Positions 48,948 to 57,591 of a DNA stretch of 57,634 nt are shown piece by piece. Both the position numbers and the translations under genes were made by a program. This stretch comes from an uncultured Collinsella sp. (lineage in GTDB: Bacteria > Actinomycetota > Coriobacteriia > Coriobacteriales > Coriobacteriaceae). The stretch's first letter is position 1. Every line of letters begins with the position of its first letter. Location of the stretch: positions 1 through 57,634 of the forward strand of contig UQHZ01000012.1 in NCBI GenBank assembly GCA_900541055.1. The letters run 5' to 3'. Under the pieces are notes generated by a model, which had not been told where the DNA came from, made no database searches, and was given only the letters and a program-made list of their open reading frames with translations.

Positions 48948-49805
48948 ATGACCGATAGTAGCAAGAGCGCACTTTCCCTCATTAGTACCCATCAGGGATA
49001 CAGCGAGTCCGAGCAGCGCATTGTCGACTATATATTGGAGCACCAGTCCGAGGCGCCGCGCCTCACGGCCGCCCAGCTCTCGCGCGCCGCCGCCACGTCC
49101 GAGGCGACCGTTTCGCGCTTCTGCCGCAAACTTGGCTTTGGTAGCTTCCGCAGCTTTCAGTTTTCGTTGGCGAGGGATTTGGAAAGTCAGCGCAACGAGG
49201 GCCTGACTGACGAGGTCTCGCTCGACAATATGGAGCAGAGCCTCAAGAACATCCTGGCTGCCAAGGTGAGCGAGCTTAATGCGACCATCGACGGGATCGA
49301 CCACGATACGCTGGCGGCTGTTGTGCATGCCCTTAAGCATGCAGGGGTTATTGAGTTTGCAGCTGTGGGCAATACGAACGCGGTCGCGCTCGATGCGACG
49401 TTTAAGTTTTCGCAGCTGGGCCTGCGCTGCATGGCGAGCACCATTAGCGAGACATCAATCGGCTTTGCGCTCACGTTACGCCCGGGTGACGTCATCGTGC
49501 TCATCTCAAACTCCGGCAAATCGCGCCGACTGAATCGCATGGCAAAAGCGGCTCGCAACTGCGGCGCAACCGTAGTCGTCATCAGCAGCGACAGCAAATC
49601 CCCGCTCGCACGCCTGGCAGACTACACTTTTAATACCGTCAACCACGAAGCGCTGCTGACGACGGGCGACTTTGCGTTCTCAAAGATCAGCGCCACGATG
49701 ATCATCGAAGTCATCTACAACTTCCTGCTGCCCGAGATTGAAGACGCGCGCGAGCATATCAGCTACTACGAGGAGCTCATCCAGCCGGATAAGGTCGTTG
49801 AGTAA
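48948..49805 (+). CDS. RpiR/MurR-family transcriptional regulator
   Basis: A 285-residue sugar-phosphate-sensing regulator. The N-terminal HTH_6 domain (about 1-80) has YSESEQRIVDYILEHQSEAP and AATSEATVSRFCRKLGFGSF. The C-terminal SIS domain (about 110-260) has AVGNTNAVALD and VIVLISNSGKSRRLNR, as in ligand-binding SIS folds. AGGAG lies seven bases before the ATG at 48948. It is divergent from fruA and probably controls the PTS locus. Confidence 0.93.
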   Translation: MTDSSKSALSLISTHQGYSESEQRIVDYILEHQSEAPRLTAAQLSRAAATSEATVSRFCRKLGFGSFRSFQFSLARDLESQRNEGLTDEVSLDNMEQSLKNILAAKVSELNATIDGIDHDTLAAVVHALKHAGVIEFAAVGNTNAVALDATFKFSQLGLRCMASTISETSIGFALTLRPGDVIVLISNSGKSRRLNRMAKAARNCGATVVVISSDSKSPLARLADYTFNTVNHEALLTTGDFAFSKISATMIIEVIYNFLLPEIEDAREHISYYEELIQPDKVVE

Positions 49806-49813
49806 AACGCGTA

Positions 49814-49846
49814 GTGGGACAAAAAATTCAGTCTATTTTGTCCCAC
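49814..49846. terminator. Bidirectional terminator between the RpiR gene and recN
   Basis: GTGGGACAAAA (49814-49824) and TTTTGTCCCAC (49836-49846) form a perfect 11-bp stem between two convergent genes. Its A/T-rich inner ends give weak tails on both strands. Confidence 0.7.
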
Positions 49847-49864
49847 CAACACCGCTGATACGAT

Positions 49865-51493
49865 CTAGCCTCGAGCTTCTTCAAGCATCTGCTTGGCATG
49901 CGCCAAGCTCGCCTCCGATTGATCGCCGCTCAACATGCGGGCGATCTCGGCGGTACGCGCTTCGCCGGTTACCTCGTCCAAATGCGTCTGGGGAACATCG
50001 CCCGGTTCCTTGCTGACAACATAATGCTTATCAGCCATGACGGCGACCTGCGCCAAGTGAGTTACGACAATCACCTGATGTGTAGCGGCGAGATCTGCCA
50101 GCACGCTCGCGAGGGCACGTGCGGTAGAGCCGCCAACACCGGCATCGACCTCATCGAACACGAGCGTATCGACACCATCGGCGTTACCCAAAACTACTTT
50201 ACTCGCCAACATGACGCGGCTGAGCTCGCCGCCCGACGCAATTCGACGCAGGGGGCGCGGCGTCAAACCGGCACCGCTGCGGTATAGCAGCTCGTAGCTC
50301 GAAGGACCAACGGGCGTCCACTCAGCACGGGGAAGATCACGCGACTCCCAGACGAGCTCGGCACTACCCATCTCCAAGCGCGCCATCTGGCGGCCAACCT
50401 CGTGGCAGAAGCGCGGGGCCGCCGTATTGCGAGCGCGCTTAAGTGCCTTGGCAGCGGCAAACAACTCGCGCTCGGCGCTCCCGAGTGCCTCACGCGCCTT
50501 TTTGATCTGCTCATCGCCATCATCGACCAGGGACAGCAGTTCTTGCGAGCGATCGCGCATGGCGAAAACATCGTCCATAGTGGGACCCCACTGACGCAAC
50601 AGGCCCTTGAGGTCGGAATACCGCTCACGCATGCGAGCGAGCTCGCGCGGGTCGAAGGCGACGCCATCACGATAGGCACGAAGCTCGTTCGCGCAATCCT
50701 CAAGGGAGATACAGGCATCCGAAAGCGCATCGGCAATATCGCCCAGTTTGCGATCGACGGTAGCCATTCGGGAAAGCTCTGCCACGGCGCTGTTCACGGC
50801 ATCGAGCGCCCCCCCTTCGGCAGCAAGCGATGCATGGGCATCGTTAGCCGTGGCAACCAGTACCTCGGCATGTTCGGAGCGCGGCAGCAGTTGTTCGAGT
50901 TCCTCATACTCACCCGGCTTGGGGTCGACCTCGCCGATGCGCTCGAGGGCAAAGCGCGCCTCCTCGACACGACTCCCCTGCGCACGCGAGGCCTCCTCGA
51001 CGCGACGGACCTCCTTGGCAGCCGCGCGCGAGGCTTTAAAGCAAGCACGGTAGTGCTCGAGCGCCTCGAGTGCCGGGCGCCCTGCCCAGGCATCGACCAT
51101 CGCAACGTGATGCGCCGGGTCGAGGAGGCGCTGGTGCTCGTGCTGGCCGCACAGATCCATCATCACGCCAACACGCTCCGAAAGCTCGCGCACACTGGCA
51201 ATGCGGCCGTCAATCTTCACGCGGCTGCGACCCTCGGCAGAAAGGCTGCGCTGGACCGTGAAGCCTTCCGTGTCGTGCGGCCCGTCAAACAGGCGCGCCT
51301 CGACGCTCGCCAGCGCCTCGCCCTCGCGCACCGTCGACGAATCCGCACGCTCGCCCAAAATAAGCTTGAGGGCCGAGAGCAGCGCAGTCTTGCCGGCACC
51401 GGTCTCGCCGGTCAGAACCGTTAGGCCCGCGCTCGGAACCAACGTCGCCTCACGAATAAGTGCAATGTTGGAAACCTGCAGCTCATCGATCAT
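49865..51493 (-). CDS. recN: DNA repair protein RecN
   Basis: An SMC-like ATPase that helps repair double-strand breaks. It has 542 residues. Walker A is GETGAGKTALL (about 29-39), with coiled coils about 150-350, the signature ASGGELSRVMLA and Walker B TLVFDEVDAGVGG in the C-terminal lobe, and the D-loop/H-loop VIVVTHLAQVAVMAD. The minus-strand cluster recN-nadK-tlyA is conserved in many Gram-positives. Its start overlaps the nadK end by 11 bases. Confidence 0.96.
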   Translation of the reverse strand: MIDELQVSNIALIREATLVPSAGLTVLTGETGAGKTALLSALKLILGERADSSTVREGEALASVEARLFDGPHDTEGFTVQRSLSAEGRSRVKIDGRIASVRELSERVGVMMDLCGQHEHQRLLDPAHHVAMVDAWAGRPALEALEHYRACFKASRAAAKEVRRVEEASRAQGSRVEEARFALERIGEVDPKPGEYEELEQLLPRSEHAEVLVATANDAHASLAAEGGALDAVNSAVAELSRMATVDRKLGDIADALSDACISLEDCANELRAYRDGVAFDPRELARMRERYSDLKGLLRQWGPTMDDVFAMRDRSQELLSLVDDGDEQIKKAREALGSAERELFAAAKALKRARNTAAPRFCHEVGRQMARLEMGSAELVWESRDLPRAEWTPVGPSSYELLYRSGAGLTPRPLRRIASGGELSRVMLASKVVLGNADGVDTLVFDEVDAGVGGSTARALASVLADLAATHQVIVVTHLAQVAVMADKHYVVSKEPGDVPQTHLDEVTGEARTAEIARMLSGDQSEASLAHAKQMLEEARG

Positions 51494-52343
51494 GACGGAC
51501 TCCGTAGAATACGCGGCTCACCGAGTTATAAAAGCTCTCAGGGCCATAATCCAGCAGCAGCACATCTCCGGGCCCGCGGCGCACCGCCACACTCTCGACG
51601 GTGCCATCGCAGGTAATAAACTGTCCATCGATAGCGATCGCCGGAACGCTCGGGCGGTCGTCAGACATAAAGATTTCGACGACATCACTCGGCGAAGTCA
51701 AGAAGGCACGGGCCTGAATGGTGTGCGGCGCAATGGGTACGCAGACCATGCCCGTGTAATCGGGGCTCACGATGGGGCCGCCGGCCGAAAGCGCATAGCC
51801 CGTAGAGCCGGTCGCCGTGGACACGACCACGCCGTCGCCACGCAGGCGATCGATATGGTGGCCGGAAACCGTGATGTCAAACTCGACCATATCGGACAGC
51901 GGACCGCGGGTAAGCGCCATGTCATTGAGGGCGAAGGTGCGCACGACATCCTTCGTTCCGTCTTCGCGCACGGACACGATATCCGCGGCGATAGTGGCGC
52001 GACGGCTCACGTGCAGCTCGCCGGAAAGAGCGTCGCTCACGACCTGCAGAATGTCGCGCTCCTCGGGGCTCGCAGCAGTTAAAAAGCCCAGGTGACCATA
52101 GGAAAGACCGAGGATAGGAATCTCGCGATGGTTGAGGATGCGGGCAGCGCGCAGCAGCGTGCCGTCGCCGCCGAGCGTAATGACCAGATCGGAGCCGTCA
52201 ATATCAGGCGTGCTTTGAATCTTCGATCGCTGGTCGGCAGCCCATGCGACCTCATAGCCCTGGCGCGTCAGCCAAAGCTCGAGCATCAGGCCGCTCTCGA
52301 CCGCCTCTTGCTTGTAGTAATTGGGAACCAGAAAGACCTTCAT
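51483..52343 (-). CDS. nadK: NAD kinase
   Basis: Phosphorylates NAD to NADP. It has 286 residues. The GGDGT motif is in VITLGGDGTLLRAAR (about 54-68). The glycine-rich loop GDGVVVSTATGSTGYALSAGG is split across about 169-189. The usual Asn-Glu of the NAD site reads Asn-Asp here (ALNDMALTRG), a mild change. The start overlaps the tlyA stop by ATGA. Confidence 0.95.
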   Translation of the reverse strand: MKVFLVPNYYKQEAVESGLMLELWLTRQGYEVAWAADQRSKIQSTPDIDGSDLVITLGGDGTLLRAARILNHREIPILGLSYGHLGFLTAASPEERDILQVVSDALSGELHVSRRATIAADIVSVREDGTKDVVRTFALNDMALTRGPLSDMVEFDITVSGHHIDRLRGDGVVVSTATGSTGYALSAGGPIVSPDYTGMVCVPIAPHTIQARAFLTSPSDVVEIFMSDDRPSVPAIAIDGQFITCDGTVESVAVRRGPGDVLLLDYGPESFYNSVSRVFYGVRHDR

Positions 52344-53143
52344 AGCGTTGCAGCTTTCTCGCTCATAACCGATACCTGGGATTGCAGCTCATCGTCGGCA
52401 AGTTCACCGGGGGCAAATCTCGTGCCGTACAGGAAAAACTCAACGTTTCCCTTGGCACCATGAATGGGCGACACGCACACATCGACCGGGAACAGCCCCT
52501 TGGAGGCAAAGAGTTCAACTGCCGAAACGAGTGTATCGCGGCGCACGGCAGGATCGGTCACAATGCCGCCCTCACCCACCAGCGCCGCCGGAGCCTCAAA
52601 CTGCGGCTTTACGAGCGTGCAGAATGCACCCGTAGGCACCAGGCACGCCATCACCGCATCGATAATATTCGCGATGCTGGTAAACGAGACATCACACACA
52701 GCCAGGTCGATGGCGCCGGCATAGCCAAGCTCAGGCAGCTGCGTCACGTTTGTGCGCTCATGCAGCGTCACGCGATCGTCCTGACGCAGCGACCAATCGA
52801 ACTGGGCGCGACCCACGTCCACCGAGACAACGGTCGCAGCTCCGCGCTTGAGCAGGCAATCGGTAAAGCCGCCGGTAGAGCAGCCTACGTCCAGGCAGGC
52901 AAGGCCCATGGGATCGATACAAAACGCATCAAGCGCGCCTTCGAGCTTAAGACCGCCGCGGCCAACATAGGGAATGCGCCCCTTCACGTGCAGCGGCAGG
53001 CCCGGGGTCACCTTAAGGCCCGGTGAAGTCAAGCGCTCGCCGCCACTCGAGACCAAGCCGGCCATAAGAGTGCGAAGGGCATCCGCGCGATCGGCGCAGA
53101 TGCCCTGTGAAATCAGTTCGTCATCAAGACGCACGCGTTTCAT
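52340..53143 (-). CDS. tlyA: TlyA-family rRNA 2'-O-methyltransferase
   Basis: Methylates ribose in rRNA (16S and/or 23S in actinobacteria). It has 267 residues from the ATG at 53143. An S4 RNA-binding domain comes first (KRVRLDDELISQGI), then YVGRGGLKLEGAL with the catalytic lysine and the SAM-binding CLDVGCSTGGFTDCLL. LVKPQFE and GAKGNVEFFL complete the family pattern. Earlier starts (ATG 53152, TTG 53155) are possible, as no clear ribosome site decides. Confidence 0.92.
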   Translation of the reverse strand: MKRVRLDDELISQGICADRADALRTLMAGLVSSGGERLTSPGLKVTPGLPLHVKGRIPYVGRGGLKLEGALDAFCIDPMGLACLDVGCSTGGFTDCLLKRGAATVVSVDVGRAQFDWSLRQDDRVTLHERTNVTQLPELGYAGAIDLAVCDVSFTSIANIIDAVMACLVPTGAFCTLVKPQFEAPAALVGEGGIVTDPAVRRDTLVSAVELFASKGLFPVDVCVSPIHGAKGNVEFFLYGTRFAPGELADDELQSQVSVMSEKAATL

Positions 53144-53187
53144 GAATGCCATCAACCATTCGTATCCGGAGATGCGGCCTAGCTATT

Positions 53188-53418
53188 CTAGGATTCGTTT
53201 GCCGCATCCTCATCGTATTCCTGCTCGAGCTTGTCGGCCTCACGCGGCGTCAGCTCAAACTTATCGACCATGTCGACCGCGCGGGAGCCCAGCTCAATCG
53301 CCTCGTCAAACAGATCGAGCGAACGCTCCAAGGAGGTATCCTTGGAGCGAACGGTAGCGATGATCTGATCCAAACGGTCCGAGATCTCGTCAAAGTTGCG
53401 GACAGAACCCTCTGGCAT
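53188..53418 (-). CDS. xseB: Exodeoxyribonuclease VII small subunit
   Basis: A 76-residue helical subunit of the single-strand exonuclease. NFDEISDRLDQIIATV near the start and SLERSLDLFDEAIELG match the family. The acidic C-terminus (EQEYDEDAANES) is usual. GAGGAG lies before the ATG. The large subunit gene xseA is not next to it and not in the window. Confidence 0.9.
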   Translation of the reverse strand: MPEGSVRNFDEISDRLDQIIATVRSKDTSLERSLDLFDEAIELGSRAVDMVDKFELTPREADKLEQEYDEDAANES

Positions 53419-53420
53419 GA

Positions 53421-54008
53421 CTACTCCTCGACGGAGTCGGCCTCGACGGCCTCAGCAGCGTCCGCGCCCTCGGCCAGCACGCCAGCCTCGGCCTGAGCAG
53501 CTGCAACCTTTGCGGCAGCCTCGGCAGCCTGTGCCTCCTCGCGAGCGCGATCTTCGGCCAGCAGCTCCTGGTACAGGTCCTCGCCCGGCAGCTCTTCGCT
53601 GCGAGCGATCTTGCCCAGCACGCCGTTGACGAACGACGCGGACTGGTCGGTGCCATAGGCCTTGGCAAGTTCGACGGCCTCGTTGATCACGATGGCGTCC
53701 GAGACCTCCTCGTCGGTGAGGAAACGCATCTCGTAAACGGCGATACGCAGCAGATTGCGGTCGGCGCCGGGCATGCGCATAAGATCCCAGTTCTTGGCAA
53801 CGGAACGCAGAGCGCAGTCGATGCGGTCGATATGCTCGTAGGCACCGCGGCACAGCTCCAGCGCATAGGGGTCGAGGGGACCCTTCGAAATCAGGAAATC
53901 ACCCTCGAGGACGCGCTCGAGCGGGCTGTCCGTGACCTCGGCCTGGAACAGCAGCTGCAGCGCCTGACTGCGGGCAAGCGTACGCCCGCGATAAACCTTA
54001 AGGCTCAA
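53421..54008 (-). CDS. nusB: Transcription antitermination factor NusB
   Basis: Binds boxA RNA with S10 during rRNA transcription. It has 195 residues; the core (about 8-145) has ARSQALQLLFQAEV, MPGADRNLLRIAVYEM and VINEAVELAKAYGTDQSASFVNG (in two motifs). A tail of about 50 Ala/Glu-rich residues is an extension. The start is TTG at 54008, supported by AAGGAG six bases upstream, which lies within the last codons of the preceding gene. Confidence 0.94.
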   Translation of the reverse strand: MSLKVYRGRTLARSQALQLLFQAEVTDSPLERVLEGDFLISKGPLDPYALELCRGAYEHIDRIDCALRSVAKNWDLMRMPGADRNLLRIAVYEMRFLTDEEVSDAIVINEAVELAKAYGTDQSASFVNGVLGKIARSEELPGEDLYQELLAEDRAREEAQAAEAAAKVAAAQAEAGVLAEGADAAEAVEADSVEE

Positions 54009-54011
54009 AGG

Positions 54012-54374
54012 TTACTCCTTGGGGAAAACGAGGCCGTCGATGCAAACGTCAACGCGCTCGACCTCAACGCCCACCTGGGCATCGATGGCGGCGACCACGG
54101 CGGCGCGAACGGCCTCGGCGAGTTTCTTGAACGGATAGCCAAAGAACACCACGACACGCACGGTAAGTGCGAGCTTGTCGCCGACGACCTCGGCCTCGAC
54201 CGCCGGCTCGGAAGCCGGGGCCTTGGACGAGAGCATCATGGAGACAAGGTTGGTGGCAAGGTCCTTGACGCCAACGGAGGCGATGCCCTCGACATCGGAC
54301 ACGGCGCGCGAGACGATGGCGGTCAGAACATCGGGCGAAATGCCGATGCCGTCAATCTTGATTTCCTGGGGCAT
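54012..54374 (-). CDS. Asp23/Gls24 family envelope stress protein
   Basis: A 120-residue protein of the Asp23 (DUF322) family. It begins IDGIGISPDVLTAIVSRAVS and has the VEGIASVG motif near residue 30, with an alternating-charge C-terminus (VEVERVDVCIDGLVF). A gene of this type often lies between efp and nusB in Gram-positives. Its role is not firmly known; related proteins sit at the membrane. AGGAGG lies before the ATG. Confidence 0.9.
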   Translation of the reverse strand: MPQEIKIDGIGISPDVLTAIVSRAVSDVEGIASVGVKDLATNLVSMMLSSKAPASEPAVEAEVVGDKLALTVRVVVFFGYPFKKLAEAVRAAVVAAIDAQVGVEVERVDVCIDGLVFPKE

Positions 54375-54398
54375 GAATCCTCCTAGAAGAGTTGGTTG

Positions 54399-54962
54399 CT
54401 AGACGCGGGAGACGAACTTGCCGTCGCGGGTGTCAACCTTGATGACCTCGCCCTCATTGAGGTACATGGGGACCTGGATAACAGCGCCGGTGTCGATCGT
54501 GGCCGGCTTGGTGGAACCCTGGACGGTGTCGCCCTTAAAGCCCGGGTCGGTCTGGACGATAGTGGTCTCGATGAACATCGGCGGGGTCACGCCCATGAGC
54601 TCATCGTCGGCGAAGAGCAGCTGGCAGATGTCGTTCTCGCGCAGCCACTTGGAGTTCTCGCCCACCATGTCCTCGGGAACGGGAACCTGCTCATAGGACT
54701 CGTTGTCCATGAAGATGTAGTCGGTACCATCGTTGTAGAGGTACTGGAACTCACGGGTGGTGAGCATGACGCTCTCGAACTTGGTGCCGGCGTTGCAGGT
54801 GTTCTCGACGACGCGGCCGCTCTTGATGTCGCGGGTCTTGTAGCGCACAAACGCGCCGCCCTTGCCCGGCTTGACATGCTGGAACTCGACGATGGTGTAG
54901 ACCTTGTCCTTGATGCGGAGACCGAGACCGTTCTTGAAGTCGGCGGTGGAAATGGTAGGCAT
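54399..54962 (-). CDS. efp: Translation elongation factor P
   Basis: Relieves ribosome stalling at proline runs. It has 187 residues, normal. The lysine at the tip of domain I is K34 in HVKPGKGGAFVR, the site modified in many bacteria. The C-terminal DTRDGKFVSRV is typical. The ATG at 54962 has AAAGG upstream and gives the usual MPTISTADFKNGL start. No modification enzyme gene (epmA, ymfI) is seen nearby. Confidence 0.97.
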   Translation of the reverse strand: MPTISTADFKNGLGLRIKDKVYTIVEFQHVKPGKGGAFVRYKTRDIKSGRVVENTCNAGTKFESVMLTTREFQYLYNDGTDYIFMDNESYEQVPVPEDMVGENSKWLRENDICQLLFADDELMGVTPPMFIETTIVQTDPGFKGDTVQGSTKPATIDTGAVIQVPMYLNEGEVIKVDTRDGKFVSRV

Positions 54963-55055
54963 AGCGACCTTTCTTGTTATGGGCAGAACGCACAAGCGTC
55001 CAAATTACATACGACAGAAATTATACACTTGCAGACGGCGCCTGCAGCGAGCGCA

Positions 55056-55099
55056 TAAAAAGAGAACGCGGGGCGTCCGAATCGATCCGAACGTCCCGC
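55056..55099 (-). terminator. Terminator after pepP
   Basis: GCGGGGCGT (55068-55076) and ACGTCCCGC (55091-55099) pair with one G-T wobble, extended inward by CCGA/TCGG-type pairing. The minus strand continues TTCTCTTTTT. It lies 24 bases after the pepP stop. Confidence 0.8.
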
Positions 55100-55122
55100 C
55101 CCAAACTATCTACCGAAGTAGA

Positions 55123-56253
55123 CTAGCAATCGATAACGTGCAGGTCGTGCGGGGTCTTGGTGAAGGGCTCGTAGCCGTTCTCAGTGACCACGCCGTAGTC
55201 CTCCAGGCGCACGCCGCCCACACCGGGCAGGTACACGCCGGGCTCCATGGTGACAACCGAGCCGATCTCGATGGTATTCTTGCTGCGGTTGAAGTTGGGC
55301 AGCTCGTGAATATCGATACCGACGCCGTGGCCCAAGCCATGGTTGTAGTAATCGCCATAGCCGGCATCGCCGATGATCTTCTTGGAGAGCTTGAAGATGT
55401 CGTTGCCCTCGACGCCCGGATGGATGGCGGCGACGCACTCCTCGTGCGTACGGCGCACGAGCGCGTACAGGTCGAGCTGCTCCTGGGTGGGCTCGCCCAT
55501 CACGACGGTACGAGTCATGTCGGAGCGGTAGTCGCAGTATCCCGCGCCGTAGTCCATCAGGACAAAGTCGCCCTTCTCGATCACGCGGTCGCTCGGGACG
55601 GCATGCGGGTTGGCGGTGTTGGGGCCGCTCGCGACGATGGAACCGAAGGCCAGGCTGTCGGCACCGTTGGCGAACATAAAGTTCTCGAGCTCGTTGCGTA
55701 CCTGCTTCTCGGTCATACCGGGCTTAATAAAGCCGAGCATGTGCTGGAAGGCGGCATCGGTGATCGACTGCGCATGGCGCATGAGTTCAATCTCCTCGGC
55801 GTCCTTGATGGCGCGCATCTTGCGGATGTCGTCGTGCATCAGCGGCAGCATGCAGGCAACGGAGCGGTCCTCCAGGCCGCGCTGAATACCCTGGTAGAAA
55901 TTAATCTGCATATCGTCCTCGACAGCGCAGACGCGGCATTTGTTGGCCGCGATCTTGCCGGCGACCCAACCGGGGATGGTGCCCTCGTCCATATCGTAGA
56001 CCCAGGGGCTGCCGGCGGGCGTTTTCTCCTCAAAGCTGTTGAGGTAGCGCGAGTCGGTGTGGAACAAGCACTGGTCGACCGTAATAAACGCAGCGTGCGG
56101 GAACTCGAAGGTGTAGTCGAAGACGCCCTTCACGCCCGTAAGCCAACGAAGGTTGGCCTCGTCGCGCACGACAATGGCGTCGTAGCCACGCTCGGCCATC
56201 AGGGCACGGACACGCTCGATACGACCGGCAGGACCGGCAGCAAACTCAGACAT
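55123..56253 (-). CDS. pepP: Xaa-Pro aminopeptidase (M24 family)
   Basis: Removes N-terminal residues before proline; a cytoplasmic metallopeptidase. It has 376 residues: a creatinase-type N-terminal domain (about 1-140) and a pita-bread catalytic domain. Metal ligands fit the family: the Asp in VLMDYGAGYCDYRSDMTRT (two Asp), His in NHGLGHGVGIDIHE, Glu in VVTMEPGVYLPG and the final Glu in VRLEDYGVV. AAGAAAGGAATC precedes the ATG. It is the usual neighbour upstream of efp. Confidence 0.95.
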   Translation of the reverse strand: MSEFAAGPAGRIERVRALMAERGYDAIVVRDEANLRWLTGVKGVFDYTFEFPHAAFITVDQCLFHTDSRYLNSFEEKTPAGSPWVYDMDEGTIPGWVAGKIAANKCRVCAVEDDMQINFYQGIQRGLEDRSVACMLPLMHDDIRKMRAIKDAEEIELMRHAQSITDAAFQHMLGFIKPGMTEKQVRNELENFMFANGADSLAFGSIVASGPNTANPHAVPSDRVIEKGDFVLMDYGAGYCDYRSDMTRTVVMGEPTQEQLDLYALVRRTHEECVAAIHPGVEGNDIFKLSKKIIGDAGYGDYYNHGLGHGVGIDIHELPNFNRSKNTIEIGSVVTMEPGVYLPGVGGVRLEDYGVVTENGYEPFTKTPHDLHVIDC

Positions 56254-56385
56254 GCAGATTCCTTTCTTGTTGTCTCTATATAGACGGGACGGGTCTCAAC
56301 CGAACGACGGAATCGCATGCGATCCGCAACCGATTGGAAACCCGCCCCTCAACATGATACGAAAGACGATGGAAGTCAATAAATC

Positions 56386-57495
56386 TTAGAGAAGTTCTTT
56401 GCGAGAAGCCAAGTAGGCGTGAGCATGGCGCTCAAGAACCTCGTCCTCAACGTTCGTTAGGCGAATGGCGCCGAGTGCCGCGGGCAGCGGCAACATGCTG
56501 CGGTTCGAGCGTGCAAACTGCTGCTTGCGGAACTCCTCGATATATGCGGCAGGCTCCAGATTGAAGGCAAGTTCCTCGATACCAAAGTCCTCCAGGCAGT
56601 CATCGACCTCAAAGACGTAATCGATATCGAAATCGCAGGCATCATGTGCCAGGCGCGCCTCAAAGCGCATGCCCTCGGACAACAGCTGGTAGGCAGGGAC
56701 CTGCGAAGCGGCATCGCCCAAGCAGGCGCGCAGGGTACGCTCCCCCGTCTTGCCAAAATCGAGCGCATGGCGGGCGCTCGGGTTCGTGGCCGTCAGCACG
56801 TCCTTGCGGGCAGTCTGAGACCATTGAACAGCATTGACGAGCGCGACCTCCTCGCCCGCGAGAATCTCGGGGACGGTCTCAGTAAACTGATTCCAGCGTG
56901 ACTTGCTGCTCGAAAGCATGGTGCCAACAAGTACCGCATAGCCGAGCTTGAGGTCCTCGGGGTCCGCCTCGCGAACAAGGTCGAGGTCACACACGACCAA
57001 GCCCGGTTCGGGACGGAACGCGATAGCGGGAAGCGCATTGGCCGACGAGGCAACGAGCGGCTTCATGGTCGTCGCGACCGTGAGCATGGCGTCAAACGTC
57101 GTCGGCAGCAGCGCGCACTCGGTGCGACCGCACCACTGGTTGGCGCACCAGCTAACAACCGAGCAGGTCGCCGTGTCGCCGACAGCGACAACGAGATCGT
57201 CGCAGGTAATGCCGCTAGCCGACAGGGCGCTAAAGACGGTATCGGCATCGGCCAGCGTCGCGCCATCAGGCGAAACCTCAAGGAAAAGCTGCGACACAGC
57301 AAAGCCGGCGTCGACCAGCGCATGCTCGACGACCTCACCAAAGCGCTCGGATGCGGCGTCGTTCCAAACCACCATCGCGCGCTTAGGCTTACCCACAGCC
57401 GAGGCAAACATGCGCGGCAGCTCATCGAACGCGCCCAATCCGACGCGGACATCGACGCTGCGGTTTTGGAAATTGATCAGTTGACGGCGAATCAT
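56386..57495 (-). CDS. aroB: 3-dehydroquinate synthase-like protein, divergent
   Basis: By overall plan and position next to a probable shikimate kinase this is AroB, which closes the ring of DAHP in aromatic amino acid synthesis. It has 369 residues. The N-terminal fold fits (VVWNDAASERFGEVVEHAL, DDLVVAVGDTATCS, LLPTTFDAML). However, the usual GGGVxGDxxGF loop reads AVGDTATCSVVSW, the VDSSVGGKTGVN segment is replaced, and the metal-binding GHTFGHA reads FGKTGERT. It may be an AroB with degraded chemistry or a protein with another role. The ATG at 57495 overlaps the upstream stop. Confidence 0.7.
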   Translation of the reverse strand: MIRRQLINFQNRSVDVRVGLGAFDELPRMFASAVGKPKRAMVVWNDAASERFGEVVEHALVDAGFAVSQLFLEVSPDGATLADADTVFSALSASGITCDDLVVAVGDTATCSVVSWCANQWCGRTECALLPTTFDAMLTVATTMKPLVASSANALPAIAFRPEPGLVVCDLDLVREADPEDLKLGYAVLVGTMLSSSKSRWNQFTETVPEILAGEEVALVNAVQWSQTARKDVLTATNPSARHALDFGKTGERTLRACLGDAASQVPAYQLLSEGMRFEARLAHDACDFDIDYVFEVDDCLEDFGIEELAFNLEPAAYIEEFRKQQFARSNRSMLPLPAALGAIRLTNVEDEVLERHAHAYLASRKELL

Positions 57496-57591
57496 AGCAG
57501 TCCACGCTCCAAAAGCATCTCGGCACAAAGGTAGGAAACGTCCTCGAAGGACTTGTTGCGAATATCAAGGGTAAGGTCGGCAGCCTGGTGA
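57492..57591 (-). CDS. aroK: Probable shikimate kinase, C-terminal end only
   Basis: Only the last 32 codons remain before the adapter: AADLTLDIRNKSFEDVSYLC and then AEMLLERGLL. The ADLTLDIRNKSFEDV pattern is like the C-terminus of AroK/AroL, and position before aroB with ATGA overlap supports it. Because the P-loop lies off the contig the call is tentative. Confidence 0.6.

Noticed and set aside
54904..56283. 459-residue open frame opposite pepP
   Set aside because: Antisense to the M24 peptidase with all its metal ligands; the shadow has no domain.
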